A stretch of DNA of 40,373 bases from Ignavibacteriales bacterium. GTDB lineage: Bacteria; Bacteroidota; Ignavibacteria; UBA10030; UBA8401. Where the stretch lies: positions 5,323 through 45,695 of the forward strand of contig JACPGG010000050.1 of assembly GCA_016182545.1 (NCBI GenBank), in the 5' to 3' direction. Shown one piece after another: positions 18,797-28,850 of this stretch. Within the stretch, counting starts at the first letter, position 1. Every line of letters begins with the position of its first letter. Both the position numbers and the translations under genes were made by a program. Below the pieces are notes generated by a model. It did no database searches and was not told where the DNA came from. It was given only the letters and a program-made list of their open reading frames with translations.

Positions 18797-19805
18797 TTAT
18801 TTAAGCTTCAACGATGCAACTACATTCTCAAATGCAGGCTGAAAATCAGACGACATCGGCTTGTACCACGTCAGGATCACCTGGTAGATCTTCTCTCCCT
18901 TCGCAACAAAATAGACTCTGCGATCGATCTGGGGCGTCGGGGCTGCGGTCAATACTTTGGCGTCAAGTCCGTCAACTTTTCCTGATGCAGTCGATTTCGG
19001 TTTGAACTTCCCTTTGTTGTCCTCAAAGAACCGTTCGAATTTCACTTCACCCTTGTCTGTCTTTGTAGCAAAGACACTGATATCGATTGTGCAATCTTTT
19101 CGCAACCCTTCAACGTGGAGCGAATGTACCGCTCCCCCTTTCTTTTCACTCACGGGTGTGACTGTAAAGTTATCCGGATGCATGAATTCGAGAAAATCGT
19201 TCGCAAATTTGGTCACTTCGGGGGAGGGCTTCGATGCCGCATTCGGATCGGTATATCGTTCCTTCGGGCGCGGTAATTTGATGGACGCGACGATCTTGTC
19301 GAGCAGAGGTGAATACACATCAAAGTATTCATTGAATCCTGTAACGCTCACCGTATAGAAAGCGCTGTCATGCGCCACAATGATCTTCTTGCCTGCCATG
19401 ACAGTATTCTTGCTCACTTTCACTTTGTATGAATACGAGACTCCGTTTTCTTTACCCACCGTGACAGGTTGTTCATTGGCAAGGTTCAATGAATTTTTCC
19501 CAGGCAATGGTAACCTCCACGCCGCTTTCATCCTCCCCGGCTTCGCCGGTACCGGTTGAATACACTTCATAGAATTTATCTGCGACGACCTGTGAGGAAT
19601 AGACACGCACGCTTTTTGGATCGGCATTCAACAGCCATCCTTTAGGATATTGGATCTCCATTCCGTTGATGGGGTCTTGATGCGTATCCCATTCCGTAAC
19701 ATTCGGCAGTTCCGCTTTTTTCTTACAGGAGGAAAATGTGCCGGCGATGAGAACGATCAGGACCATCAGTCCGAGAGACGAAATATGTGTCAATTGTTTT
19801 TTCAT
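18797..19805 (-). pseudogene. Lipoprotein of unknown function, one gene split by a frame disruption at the A5/T5 run 19494-19498
   Basis: ORF 19473..19805 carries MKKQLTHISSLGLMVLIVLIAGTFSSC lipobox and ends ...VTIAWEKFIEPCQ; ORF 18797..19627 continues ...SLNLANEQPVTVGKENGVSYSYKV; one fewer A gives VTIAWENSLNLANEQPV. Confidence 0.75.
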
Positions 19806-19833
19806 AGATCACCTTTTGTGGTTGAATGAATAC

Positions 19834-21570
19834 TTATTTATCACAATTCATCTGTGCCGATTCCTTTTTTGCCGCAGCGTTCTTTGGGTTCAATTTCAGT
19901 ACTACCCCGTATTCCTTGCATGCTTTTTCTCTGTACTCCTTCGCTTCAGAAGCGAGAAGTTCCTTATCGCCGCTCTGCACCGCGTACATCTGTGCCAAAA
20001 AGAGATGAAGGTTTTCATCCTTCTTATCTTTTTCGTAACCGATCGCCTTCTCCAATTTATCGATCGCATCTTTTACTTTCTTTTCCTTCCAGTCGAAGGA
20101 AGCTATCATCCTGTATCCGTTGATGGACATCGCGTTATGTTGTACCACTTTCTTTGCATCTGCTTTGTCTGCGGCTGCAGCGCTATCTGCAAGTTCAACA
20201 AGTTTATTACCGTAATATCGCCCCTGCTCAATGGAATCTTGTAAGCTGTATATCTGTCCGAGAATTTGGTAGGCTTGCAAAATATTCGGGCGGTGGATGA
20301 TTAATTTTTTGTAATTCACCTTTGCACATTCATACCGTTCAAGAATATAACAGCCAAATCCTGCATAGAATAGCGCGGTAATGTTGTCAGGATCTTTCGC
20401 TAAGATTCGTTCGTACTGCACAACAGCAAGATCATACTTTTTTTGAGATACATAGATGAATGCAAGCGTCCCCACTGCATCCATATACTCCTGATCCATC
20501 GACAATGTCTTTTCCAAAAATTTGATCGCATTGATCGTATCTTTCAATTGAAAGTACGAATATCCCATTCGGTACACTTCATCTTTGCCGAGCGAATCAG
20601 CCGGAAGCGATTTGTACAAGTCGACCGATTTTTTGTATTCCTTCGTGAGATAGTAGCAATGAGCGAGCATCGGTTTAAGTTCGAAACTCTTCGGATTCAA
20701 TTTGATTGCTTTTTCCAGTCCGGGAATGGCGTCAGGATACGCTTTTGCATTGTAGGCTGAAATGGCATACTTTTCCCACGCTTCGGCATTATCCTTCACC
20801 ATATCGTTGAACTTCTTAAAGAACTCGGCTGCTTCGCGCCAATACTTGATCCGGTAAAATATATTCGCGGCATCAAGCACCGCCTTCGTGTTCGCAGGAT
20901 CAAGATCGATCGATTTTTGAAGTGCAGCGATGATCTCCCGTATCTGATCGGCATTCAACACGCGGTTTTTCAAAATCGTTGTCGCCAAACGATACCACAA
21001 TGCCGGGTCATTCGGCCGTAATTGCGTGGCTGTGCGGAGATTATCGACAGCGAGAACGATCACGTTCTGACGTGCGTAGACTTCGGCAAGACCGATGTAG
21101 GCATCGGCATTTTTCTCGTCGACCTCTTTCACTTTCGAAAAGTAAATGGATGCTTTGTCGACTGAATCGGCATCCAGGTATGTTTGCGCATACGCCAGCG
21201 GTGCGGCAATTCCTTTTTTATGATACTTTGCGGCTTCGTTGTATGCTTTCTGTGCTTTGTCCCATTGTTTCAATCCGCCATAGACGCGGATGATCGATGC
21301 AAGCGCCGGCTCGTACTCGTCGTCAAAATCCAGCGTCCGATCCAGCTGTTCATACGCTTTTTGGAGATCGCCTTTCATTCGGTACGACTCGCCGAGAAGG
21401 AAGTTCGCTTCAACATGGCGCGAATTGCTGACGAGATATTGCTGAAGGAGCGGGATCGCCGCATCGTACTCTTTATTGTTGAATGCTGTCCGTGCTTTTG
21501 TAAGATCATCCTGTGCCAGGAGATTCCCTGAGCAGAGAATGAGAAGTAGTGCGGTAAAAAACTTCATCAT
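19834..21570 (-). CDS. TPR-repeat protein, secreted
   Basis: MMKFFTALLLILCSGNLLAQ signal; many TPR units (FNNKEYDAAIPLLQQYLVSNSRHVEANFLLGESYRMKGDLQKAYEQLDRTL etc.). Confidence 0.9.
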   Translation of the reverse strand: MMKFFTALLLILCSGNLLAQDDLTKARTAFNNKEYDAAIPLLQQYLVSNSRHVEANFLLGESYRMKGDLQKAYEQLDRTLDFDDEYEPALASIIRVYGGLKQWDKAQKAYNEAAKYHKKGIAAPLAYAQTYLDADSVDKASIYFSKVKEVDEKNADAYIGLAEVYARQNVIVLAVDNLRTATQLRPNDPALWYRLATTILKNRVLNADQIREIIAALQKSIDLDPANTKAVLDAANIFYRIKYWREAAEFFKKFNDMVKDNAEAWEKYAISAYNAKAYPDAIPGLEKAIKLNPKSFELKPMLAHCYYLTKEYKKSVDLYKSLPADSLGKDEVYRMGYSYFQLKDTINAIKFLEKTLSMDQEYMDAVGTLAFIYVSQKKYDLAVVQYERILAKDPDNITALFYAGFGCYILERYECAKVNYKKLIIHRPNILQAYQILGQIYSLQDSIEQGRYYGNKLVELADSAAAADKADAKKVVQHNAMSINGYRMIASFDWKEKKVKDAIDKLEKAIGYEKDKKDENLHLFLAQMYAVQSGDKELLASEAKEYREKACKEYGVVLKLNPKNAAAKKESAQMNCDK

Positions 21571-21582
21571 GCTTCCTTCACG

Positions 21583-22512
21583 TTATTGTTGATTGAGTTG
21601 GACTAACCGTACCGGCATCGTTGCAGGAACAAGGCCGTTCTTGACGATGATCTTCTGACCTTCGATCCCCGCCGCAAACGATGAAAAACCGAGAGCCACA
21701 CCTCTCCCTGCCTTATGAGTATAAATATAAATGGTCCTGCTCAAAGGATAATAATTCCTGTAGATATGCGCCTGATGGGGTGGAAAATATTCCAATACTG
21801 TCGATGTGCTGTCCCTTTTAAAATTCGGATCCCCGATATCAAGCACGCGGATATTGTCGGAAGCATGCGTTAGCCAGCTTATTCCGACAAAGCCGATGGC
21901 ATTGGGACGGCTACTGACGACGGAAAGAATTTCATCCGTTGTGGCGCACGGTAACATCGCCGTTGAGAGGTCCGCCGATCCGGCAATTCTTGTTCTGAGA
22001 TATTCTTGAACGCCGCTGTTGGCATCTCCCATTGCGATGATGATGGCGCTGGAAAGATTCGAGCCTTTCACATCTGTCCACCGCTTCATATCGCCGGTTA
22101 AGATCCTCTTCAGATCTGCAACGGTGATTTTTTCGAGCCCATTTTTCTTATTGACAATCACAGCAATAGCATCGTACGCTATTTTTGTTGTCGAGACATC
22201 AAGATCGTTCTCAGCGATGACTTTTTTTTCTTCGTCGTTGAATTCCCGGGGACTGACGATCAATTTGACGCTGTCGTTCAATAATTGTACGATCGCGTCG
22301 CGTGTCGACGATGCCAGGTGGGTGATCTTTACCTCTTCGTACACCCGTGAAAAATCCTTCACCTGCAGGTCGATGACAGGAAAGATATCTTCGGAAGTAA
22401 TGATCGTAAGGCTGCCGCGCGTCGGCGATTCACGTTGTTCTTCTTGGCATGCTGACAGTGCGATGACGAGGAAGCAGATGAGAGTCGGTATGGAGGATTT
22501 AGCGATTTTCAT
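21583..22512 (-). CDS. PstS-family phosphate-binding-like lipoprotein (start MKIAKSS at 22512)
   Basis: LICFLVIALSAC lipobox; KIAYDAIAVIVNKKNGLEKITVADLKRILTGDMKRWTDVKGSN; GDANSGVQEYLRTRI; NAIGFVGISWL; YPLSRTIYIYTH. Confidence 0.88.
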   Translation of the reverse strand: MKIAKSSIPTLICFLVIALSACQEEQRESPTRGSLTIITSEDIFPVIDLQVKDFSRVYEEVKITHLASSTRDAIVQLLNDSVKLIVSPREFNDEEKKVIAENDLDVSTTKIAYDAIAVIVNKKNGLEKITVADLKRILTGDMKRWTDVKGSNLSSAIIIAMGDANSGVQEYLRTRIAGSADLSTAMLPCATTDEILSVVSSRPNAIGFVGISWLTHASDNIRVLDIGDPNFKRDSTSTVLEYFPPHQAHIYRNYYPLSRTIYIYTHKAGRGVALGFSSFAAGIEGQKIIVKNGLVPATMPVRLVQLNQQ

Positions 22513-22711
22513 CTTCGTGCTGACGTTGCTTGAGTCGGGTCGATAAGGCTCGGTAACTACCATAGAGGAGCAGCACAACGCCAAACATTACCCGGAATTT
22601 TTCAGGGACGCGAAATTCCGGGGGGAAAAAGAACAGAATATATGCGCCCATGAAAATGAACAACCCTGCCATCGCGTACCCGAAATACGCAAACATTTTT
22701 GAGGGGTCCAT
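22499..22711 (-). CDS. Small membrane protein of unknown function (70 aa, two TM)
   Basis: MFAYFGYAMAGLFIFMGAYILFFFPPEF and FGVVLLLYGSYRAL; overlaps the start of the PstS-like CDS. Confidence 0.65.
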   Translation of the reverse strand: MDPSKMFAYFGYAMAGLFIFMGAYILFFFPPEFRVPEKFRVMFGVVLLLYGSYRALSTRLKQRQHEDENR

Positions 22712-22720
22712 CAGATGAAA

Positions 22721-23455
22721 TTACCGCCCTTGGTTTAATCTGAATTTGAACGGAATCGACACCCACACTGCCACCGGTCCGTTATTCATGATTGCCGGAG
22801 TGAATTTCCATTTCATCGCGGCATCGATCGCCGGTTGATTAAACAACTCTGCATCGGATTTCAATACCTGTGCTCGCTTGGGATTTCCTTCTTTATCGAC
22901 CCAGATTTTCACCCACACGGTTCCTTCGACCCCAGCACGTCGCGCAATCTCCGGATAGACCGGTGAAGGATTATTTCCGGGAATCGGGTTCGGTTGCTTT
23001 TCAACGGGAACGAAATCCGGTGGCGGACCTTCATCTTCGATCCTGACATCCTGTTCGATTTCAACAGGACCGCCCTCTCCCGCTCCTTCTCCGATAGGAC
23101 CGACAGCAGCCATTTCTTCTTGTGTTGCAATTGTCTGCTCGGGATTAATTTCCGCATCCGGTACGGGAACAGGCGTTCCCACTGTGGGCTTTGCCACCGG
23201 ACCCTGAACCGATACCGCGGGTGCTGCCTGCGAATTGGTAATAGACGGCGGCGGACCAAGATCGCTGTACTTCATGATGCGTACGGAATAGACCGGTTCA
23301 TCTTCCTCCAATAATGCTTCCAAGCCGTAGTAGGCACCCATACCACCGGCGTGTAACAGTCCTGCTGTTACAAGCGCCCATGAAGAGTACTTCCGCGTCA
23401 AGATGCGGAGTTCTTGAAAGCCATAGGACGAATTTACTGCTGCAGTTGTTGCCAT
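22721..23455 (-). CDS. tonB: TonB-family energy transducer
   Basis: N-terminal TM, Pro-rich linker, C-terminal YPEIARRAGVEGTVWVKIWVDKEGNPKRAQVLKSDAELFNQPAIDAAMKWKFTPAIMNNGPVAVWVSIPFKF. Confidence 0.93.
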   Translation of the reverse strand: MATTAAVNSSYGFQELRILTRKYSSWALVTAGLLHAGGMGAYYGLEALLEEDEPVYSVRIMKYSDLGPPPSITNSQAAPAVSVQGPVAKPTVGTPVPVPDAEINPEQTIATQEEMAAVGPIGEGAGEGGPVEIEQDVRIEDEGPPPDFVPVEKQPNPIPGNNPSPVYPEIARRAGVEGTVWVKIWVDKEGNPKRAQVLKSDAELFNQPAIDAAMKWKFTPAIMNNGPVAVWVSIPFKFRLNQGR

Positions 23456-23477
23456 AGTTTCTTCTTACCCTAATTTG

Positions 23478-23987
23478 TTATAGCGTTCCAATTATTCTTC
23501 GATCATCGTCAAGCATAGGCGCAAGACTGAAGCGGGTGATATCGTTGATATTCAACTCATCCATGATATCGACCATATCGATATATTTTGCTTTCCCGTC
23601 CACTTTGATCAACGTGATCAATTTGGGATTGGCGCGGTTACGATCCTTCAACAATTTCCCCAGGTTGATCAGCTTTTCTTTTTTGTCTGTCCCATCTACT
23701 GTAACAGGTTTTTCAGTTCCGACATTCCAGAATAACCTGAAATCTTCAGTGACTCTGAGGGTCAGCAAATTTGATTCTGCCACTTCAGCTTTTGTCTCAG
23801 ACGGCGGGAGGTTAATTTCCATCGTCTGAGGTTTATTCATAGTCGTCGTGAGCATGAAAAACGTCAACAGCAAGAATGCAACGTCGACCATCGGTGTCAT
23901 ATCAATTCTGACACCGACACGCTTCGATTTCTTTTTACCTTTATGTTTTTCTTTTCCCTTCGACTGGGATACTTGTACATCTGCCAT
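23478..23987 (-). CDS. exbD: ExbD/TolR-family biopolymer transport protein (paralogue 1)
   Basis: RIDMTPMVDVAFLLLTFFMLTTTM; KYIDMVDIMDELNINDITRFSLAP. Confidence 0.93.
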   Translation of the reverse strand: MADVQVSQSKGKEKHKGKKKSKRVGVRIDMTPMVDVAFLLLTFFMLTTTMNKPQTMEINLPPSETKAEVAESNLLTLRVTEDFRLFWNVGTEKPVTVDGTDKKEKLINLGKLLKDRNRANPKLITLIKVDGKAKYIDMVDIMDELNINDITRFSLAPMLDDDRRIIGTL

Positions 23988-24003
23988 GACGGTCTCTCTT
24001 AAA

Positions 24004-24528
24004 TCAGATTGATGAAATTAATTTTTTATCTTCATCTTTCATTGAAGCAATGCTGAATCTTGTGATATCGTTGACATTCAGCTCATCCATAATATCCACC
24101 ATATCAATATATTTTGCCTTATTATCGATTTGAATAAGTGTTATCAATTTCGGATTAGCCTTATTATGCTCCTTCAAAATTTTGCCTAAACCAATTAATT
24201 TTGCTTTACGCTCGGAACCATCAACAACTGCTGGTTTATCCCTTCCGATATTCCAAAATATCTTAAATCCGTCCAAAACTCTCACCGTCAAAAGATTGGA
24301 TTCTGGCACCTCTACAATTGGCTGTTTTCCACTTGGATCATTTGGTGGGAGGTTGATCTCCATTGTTTGAGGCTTATTCATCGTTGTCGTGAGCATGAAA
24401 AACGTCAGCAGCAAGAATGCGACGTCGACCATCGGTGTCATATCGATACGGACACCAACACGTTTCGATTTCTTTTTGCCTTTATGTTTTTCTTTTCCCT
24501 TCGACTGCGATACTTGTACATCTGCCAT
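24004..24528 (-). CDS. exbD: ExbD/TolR-family biopolymer transport protein (paralogue 2)
   Basis: First 62 aa identical to paralogue 1; KYIDMVDIMDELNVNDITRFSIAS. Confidence 0.93.
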   Translation of the reverse strand: MADVQVSQSKGKEKHKGKKKSKRVGVRIDMTPMVDVAFLLLTFFMLTTTMNKPQTMEINLPPNDPSGKQPIVEVPESNLLTVRVLDGFKIFWNIGRDKPAVVDGSERKAKLIGLGKILKEHNKANPKLITLIQIDNKAKYIDMVDIMDELNVNDITRFSIASMKDEDKKLISSI

Positions 24529-24545
24529 ACTAAATTCTCCTCAGG

Positions 24546-25001
24546 TTATTTTTCCAAGTCCGTTACAAGGTTGAAACGCGTGATATTCTCCCGCTGGAGA
24601 GTTTCCATCACACCCTGGATGACGGCGTACTCGGATTCACTGTCTGCCTTGATGACGGTTCTGAGTTTTGGGTTACGAATACGGGCTTCGCGCAACAGCG
24701 GACCCAATTCCGTTAATTGTACCTGAACACCCGCTTTCAATTTATTCTGTACGCCAAAGATCGCTTCCCGGATCGGCTGAGCATCAAACCCCAAATAGAC
24801 GTTCCCTTCTTTGTCAACGGTGACAGTCATAACATCGGAATCCGGAAGTTTGAAAACAGAATGCGATGAAGGAAGGACCACTTCGGCGACATCAGAGGGT
24901 TTGAACTGCGTCGTCAGCATGAAAAATGTCAGAAGCAGGAACCCGACATCCACCATCGGCGTCATATCAAGTTTAAATCCAACCCGTTTTGTTTTCGACA
25001 T
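24546..25001 (-). CDS. exbD: ExbD/TolR-family biopolymer transport protein (paralogue 3, divergent)
   Basis: FKLDMTPMVDVGFLLLTFFMLTTQFK; SEYAVIQGVMETLQRENITRFNLVTDLEK. Confidence 0.92.
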   Translation of the reverse strand: MSKTKRVGFKLDMTPMVDVGFLLLTFFMLTTQFKPSDVAEVVLPSSHSVFKLPDSDVMTVTVDKEGNVYLGFDAQPIREAIFGVQNKLKAGVQVQLTELGPLLREARIRNPKLRTVIKADSESEYAVIQGVMETLQRENITRFNLVTDLEK

Positions 25002-25022
25002 AACAACTCCTTCGGGTTTACT

Positions 25023-25745
25023 TTATTCGTGTTTCGATTGTAAGTTCATTAAGATATCTTTGCTTGCTTCGTCGATCATGTAGGTCATGCCGTCGATCTT
25101 CGTTGTAAAAAAGTTGTACGCCACGATCGCGCAAATAGCGATCGCAATTCCGCCTGCCGTGTTGATCAACGCTTCGGAAATACCGAGTGACAACTGTGTT
25201 GCATCGGCAGCGCCCGCTTTTGCAAGGGCGGCAAATGAACGGATCATACCAAGCACCGTTCCAAGCAATCCCCACATTGTGGCGATCGATGCGATCGTCG
25301 AGAGGGCGATCAGGTTGCGTTCCAGGATCGGCATCTCAAGCATGGTCGCCTCTTCGATCACACGTTTCACCTCTTCCATTTTTTCTTTCTTGCTCATATC
25401 CTTTTTTGTGCCGAGTTCTTGATACCGTTCGAGTCCGGTCTTGACGATGTTCGCCATCGAACCGCGTTGTTGGTCGCAGACGGAGATCGCTGCGGAAATG
25501 TCGTTTGAATTGAGGTTGGTCACGAGAGATTTAAGGAATTTCGGGAGCGGTCCGCGGCCTCCGGCTTTCTTCAACGAAAGAAGGCGTTCAATGACGTATG
25601 TAACGACCATAATGGAAAGAGCCACAAGACCGGCAACCAGTGGTCCACCCTCTTTGATGAACTGCGGCAACATAAATTCGTAAATCAAATACCCGATAAC
25701 TGCGGCACCAAAAATGATGACCATGTTTAGTGAACCTTGTTTCAT
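25023..25745 (-). CDS. exbB: MotA/TolQ/ExbB proton channel family protein
   Basis: LERNLIALSTIASIATMWGLLGTVLGMIRSFAALAKAGAADATQLSLGISEALINTAGGIAIAICAIVAYNFFT. Confidence 0.95.
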   Translation of the reverse strand: MKQGSLNMVIIFGAAVIGYLIYEFMLPQFIKEGGPLVAGLVALSIMVVTYVIERLLSLKKAGGRGPLPKFLKSLVTNLNSNDISAAISVCDQQRGSMANIVKTGLERYQELGTKKDMSKKEKMEEVKRVIEEATMLEMPILERNLIALSTIASIATMWGLLGTVLGMIRSFAALAKAGAADATQLSLGISEALINTAGGIAIAICAIVAYNFFTTKIDGMTYMIDEASKDILMNLQSKHE

Positions 25746-25792
25746 AGAACGACTCCTTTGATATGAAATAGTTTATTGTATAATGAAGTAAT

Positions 25793-26140
25793 TTACTTAG
25801 CGATAGCGTAGATCGCGTCTTCACGCGCCTCCGCTGTACTGAAGATTGTTGACAGTTTTGTGACGACAAAAACGTTTGTAATGCTCTTGTTGACATTGCA
25901 CAGTATCATTTTGCCTTGACGATTCATGTACGACGTATGTGCCGATACCAACACCCCAATAGCGGAAGAATTCAGATATTCAACATCGCCAAGATCGACG
26001 ATCAATTTCCGATTTCCTTGTTCCAGAAGCGTATGAACTGTTTTCTTTAACTCGTCCGTTTCATCCCCGCCTACAAGGGAACCCTTTGGTTCGAGCACAA
26101 CAACACGGCCTTCGTCAACGGTTGAGGATTTTATTTTCAT
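25793..26140 (-). CDS. STAS-domain protein (anti-sigma factor antagonist-like)
   Basis: VVVLEPKGSLVGGDETDELKKTVHTLLEQGNRKLIVDLGDVEYLNSSAIGVLVSAHTSYMNRQGKMILCNVNKSITNVFVVTKLSTIF. Confidence 0.92.
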   Translation of the reverse strand: MKIKSSTVDEGRVVVLEPKGSLVGGDETDELKKTVHTLLEQGNRKLIVDLGDVEYLNSSAIGVLVSAHTSYMNRQGKMILCNVNKSITNVFVVTKLSTIFSTAEAREDAIYAIAK

Positions 26141-26193
26141 TTCCGAATCCTTTTTGGTGGTTTTACATGCTGCTTTGACAGCCGTCTATCTTT

Positions 26194-26224
26194 AGTATAG
26201 AGAAGATAAAGAGAGAGAAGTCAA
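26194..26224 (-). promoter_or_regulatory. Candidate sigma70-like promoter upstream of STAS/exbB/exbD/tonB unit
   Basis: Minus strand TTGACT - 19 nt - TATACT; spacing slightly long. Confidence 0.35.
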
Positions 26225-26319
26225 GTTGCAATAAGAAATTTTGAAGAATTTAGAGATGTACGCTGTTCAACTTGAAATATACCACCCGTACTTAACCGGA
26301 CAGAATTGTTATCGTATTG

Positions 26320-28428
26320 TTACCTCACTTTGGACAATAGTTGACGCTCAATCTCTTCCGGATCGTTTGTCGGAAGCTGACAAGTATACTGTGTACAATA
26401 ATATGCCGAAACTTTTGTTGTTTTTAACATTTCCTGCATAAAAGGAAATTTTTGGACGAAATATTGGGACGTCCCGCGCTGTAATTCAATAATATTCAAG
26501 TTCGGTAAAAAGTTTTTCGAAACAATCGAAAGAAACGGAGCGGTGCTCTTATTATCCGTCGAGACAAGAATGAGATGTTCCGGAGACGAGAGAAAATATT
26601 CAACTGCCGCCATGCCGTGAGGCATGATCTGCGGGGACTGGGCGAGAAGAGTACTATAATATTGCAACGAAGATTGGGCGTAATTCTTGTATGACTCATT
26701 GTTCGTTCGGTGATACAATCGTATGAGATCCATAACCGCGACAGCATTCCCCGTCGCTTCTGCACCGTCGTATGTTTCTTTCATTCTCACAAGTATCGAA
26801 GCATCTTTCCCCGATGTATCAAAGAACCCGCTCTCGGATGAATCCCAAAATAACGTGATCGTCTTCCCCATCAGTTCATCTGCCCATTGCAGCCATCGAA
26901 GATCGAATGTCGATTCATACAGGTCGATCAAACCTGAGATCAAGAACGTGTAGTCGTCAAGATGTGCCTCAAACTTTACTTCGCCGTCACGATAACGCCG
27001 GGAAAGCAGCTGCTTTTCTTCGTCATACATGTGTGATCGGATAAATTCTGCGGCGTCGAGTGCGGCTTTTCTGTATTTGTCGTTTGCAAAGACCAGCCCC
27101 GCCCGCGCAAATGCACCGATCATCAATCCGTTCCATGCCGTCAGTATCTTGTCGTCAAGATGAGGACGGGGGCGCTGATTTCTTGCCGCAAATAATTTTT
27201 CACGCGAACGCTCAAGCAGCATCTTCACCTTCTCAACCGACATGGAAGCGAATTGTGCCGTTTGTTCAACGGTGAATGGTGCAAACAGAATATTTTTTCT
27301 GATAAAGTCATTGTGCGGGTCGGACAATGCGTTCCCTGATTCTTCAACGGAAAAATGATGACAGAATACCTTCGATTCATCGGATGTCAGCATTCCATCA
27401 ATCTCCGATTTTTTCCAAATATAGAATGCCCCTTCGGATGTATGGTCGGGATTTTCATTGTCGGTGCTGTCCGCATCTTCTGCCGAATAGAATCCTCCTT
27501 CTTTCGAAGTCAAATCCCGCAATACGTAGTCGAGCGTCTCTTTTGCTATTGTCGCGAAGAATTCATCATGTGTAATTTGATAGGCGTCGAGATACGAGTG
27601 CACCAACTGCGCCTGATCGTACAACATTTTTTCAAAATGCGGCACGCGCCATTGTCCGTCAACGGAGTAGCGATGAAACCCGCCGCCGAGATGATCATAC
27701 ATTCCGCCGCTTGCCATTGCCATCAACGTGGTCAACGACATCCGTAAGGCTTCCTGATCTTTTGTTCGATAGTAATAACGGAAAAGAAAATTGAATACTA
27801 CTGGACGGGGAAATTTCGGTCCCGCACCAAATCCAGCAAATTTAGGATCGTAACCGGCGGCGATTTGATGATACGTGCGCTTCAGAATTGTTTCGTCAAT
27901 TTCAGTATTCTTGCTCTCTATGTAATGACGGTGCTGAAGTGAATTAGTAAGCTCTTGGCTCGAATGAACTACGTTCTCTCTTTCATTCTGCCACACTTCG
28001 TGAATGCGTTCGAGCAATGTTGGAAATCCCGGTCTCCCGTATCCATCTTTTGGAGGGAAATATGTCCCGCCATAAAATGGTTTTAAATCCGGTGCTAAAA
28101 ATACCGACAGAGGCCATCCTCCTTGTCCCGCCATCGTCTGAACCGCTGTCATATACACCTTGTCCACATCGGGACGTTCTTCGCGGTCAACTTTGATGTT
28201 GACGAAGTATTTGTTCATCAACTCCGCCGTTGTTTTATTTTCAAACGATTCACGCTCCATCACATGACACCAATGACATGTCGAATATCCGATCGATAAA
28301 AATATCGGTTTGTTTTCCGTTTTTGCTTTTGCAAATGCTTCTTCTCCCCACGGAAACCAATCGACGGGGTTGTCTTTATGCTGAAGAAGATAGGGGGATT
28401 TTTCTCTGCTTAGTCTGTTCATTTTCAA
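26320..28428 (-). CDS. DUF255 / thioredoxin domain-containing protein (YyaL/SPATA20-like)
   Basis: [75 protein letters not shown]. Confidence 0.95.
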   Translation of the reverse strand: MKMNRLSREKSPYLLQHKDNPVDWFPWGEEAFAKAKTENKPIFLSIGYSTCHWCHVMERESFENKTTAELMNKYFVNIKVDREERPDVDKVYMTAVQTMAGQGGWPLSVFLAPDLKPFYGGTYFPPKDGYGRPGFPTLLERIHEVWQNERENVVHSSQELTNSLQHRHYIESKNTEIDETILKRTYHQIAAGYDPKFAGFGAGPKFPRPVVFNFLFRYYYRTKDQEALRMSLTTLMAMASGGMYDHLGGGFHRYSVDGQWRVPHFEKMLYDQAQLVHSYLDAYQITHDEFFATIAKETLDYVLRDLTSKEGGFYSAEDADSTDNENPDHTSEGAFYIWKKSEIDGMLTSDESKVFCHHFSVEESGNALSDPHNDFIRKNILFAPFTVEQTAQFASMSVEKVKMLLERSREKLFAARNQRPRPHLDDKILTAWNGLMIGAFARAGLVFANDKYRKAALDAAEFIRSHMYDEEKQLLSRRYRDGEVKFEAHLDDYTFLISGLIDLYESTFDLRWLQWADELMGKTITLFWDSSESGFFDTSGKDASILVRMKETYDGAEATGNAVAVMDLIRLYHRTNNESYKNYAQSSLQYYSTLLAQSPQIMPHGMAAVEYFLSSPEHLILVSTDNKSTAPFLSIVSKNFLPNLNIIELQRGTSQYFVQKFPFMQEMLKTTKVSAYYCTQYTCQLPTNDPEEIERQLLSKVR

Positions 28429-28429
28429 A

Positions 28430-28477
28430 ATTACAGTATTCTCACGATTATCAAAATTGCATTATTCTCAAGATTGA
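28430..28477 (-). repeat. 9-nt-phased repeat island 1 (consensus GATAATCYT, minus orientation)
   Basis: Minus strand reads ...AATCTT GAGAATAAT GCAATTTT GATAATCGT GAGAATACT GTAATTTT GAAAAT. Confidence 0.7.
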
Positions 28478-28481
28478 TGAC

Positions 28482-28850
28482 TTACCGTATCGATTTGCGT
28501 AGATATTTTTCAAAGTTTGAAATTTGTAGCGAAACATTAACACATTTGTCATACAACTCGATAAACTTACTTGCAGTAATATATTCCTGATCCTTTGCTA
28601 CACACAATAAATTTCTCCCTTCACCAGCAGATCCTTTTGCATAGCCCAAGAATTTCGCAAACTCACGCTTGCTATCTCGTTCATATCCTTCTGCGATATT
28701 CGACATAATTGAAACACTCGCCCGCTGAATTTGATCTCGCGGACCATAATCACGTGAAAATTTGCCGACCTTTGAAATATCATAAATGTGTTTTGTAAGT
28801 ATCCGAGCATCCTGCCAAACCTTTATCTCTTCAAAACGTTTAATCAACAT
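28482..28850 (-). CDS. Four-helix-bundle protein (23S rRNA intervening-sequence-protein family)
   Basis: FEEIKVWQDARILTKHIYDISKVGKFSRDYGPRDQIQRASVSIMSNIAEGYERDSKREFAKFLGYAKGSAGEGRNLL. Confidence 0.92.
   Translation of the reverse strand: MLIKRFEEIKVWQDARILTKHIYDISKVGKFSRDYGPRDQIQRASVSIMSNIAEGYERDSKREFAKFLGYAKGSAGEGRNLLCVAKDQEYITASKFIELYDKCVNVSLQISNFEKYLRKSIR

Noticed and set aside
19473-19627. Programmed ribosomal frameshifting at GGGAAAAAT in the split lipoprotein
   Set aside because: The needed shift is +1 (or -2) and the site does not resemble known programmed signals; homopolymer indel is simpler
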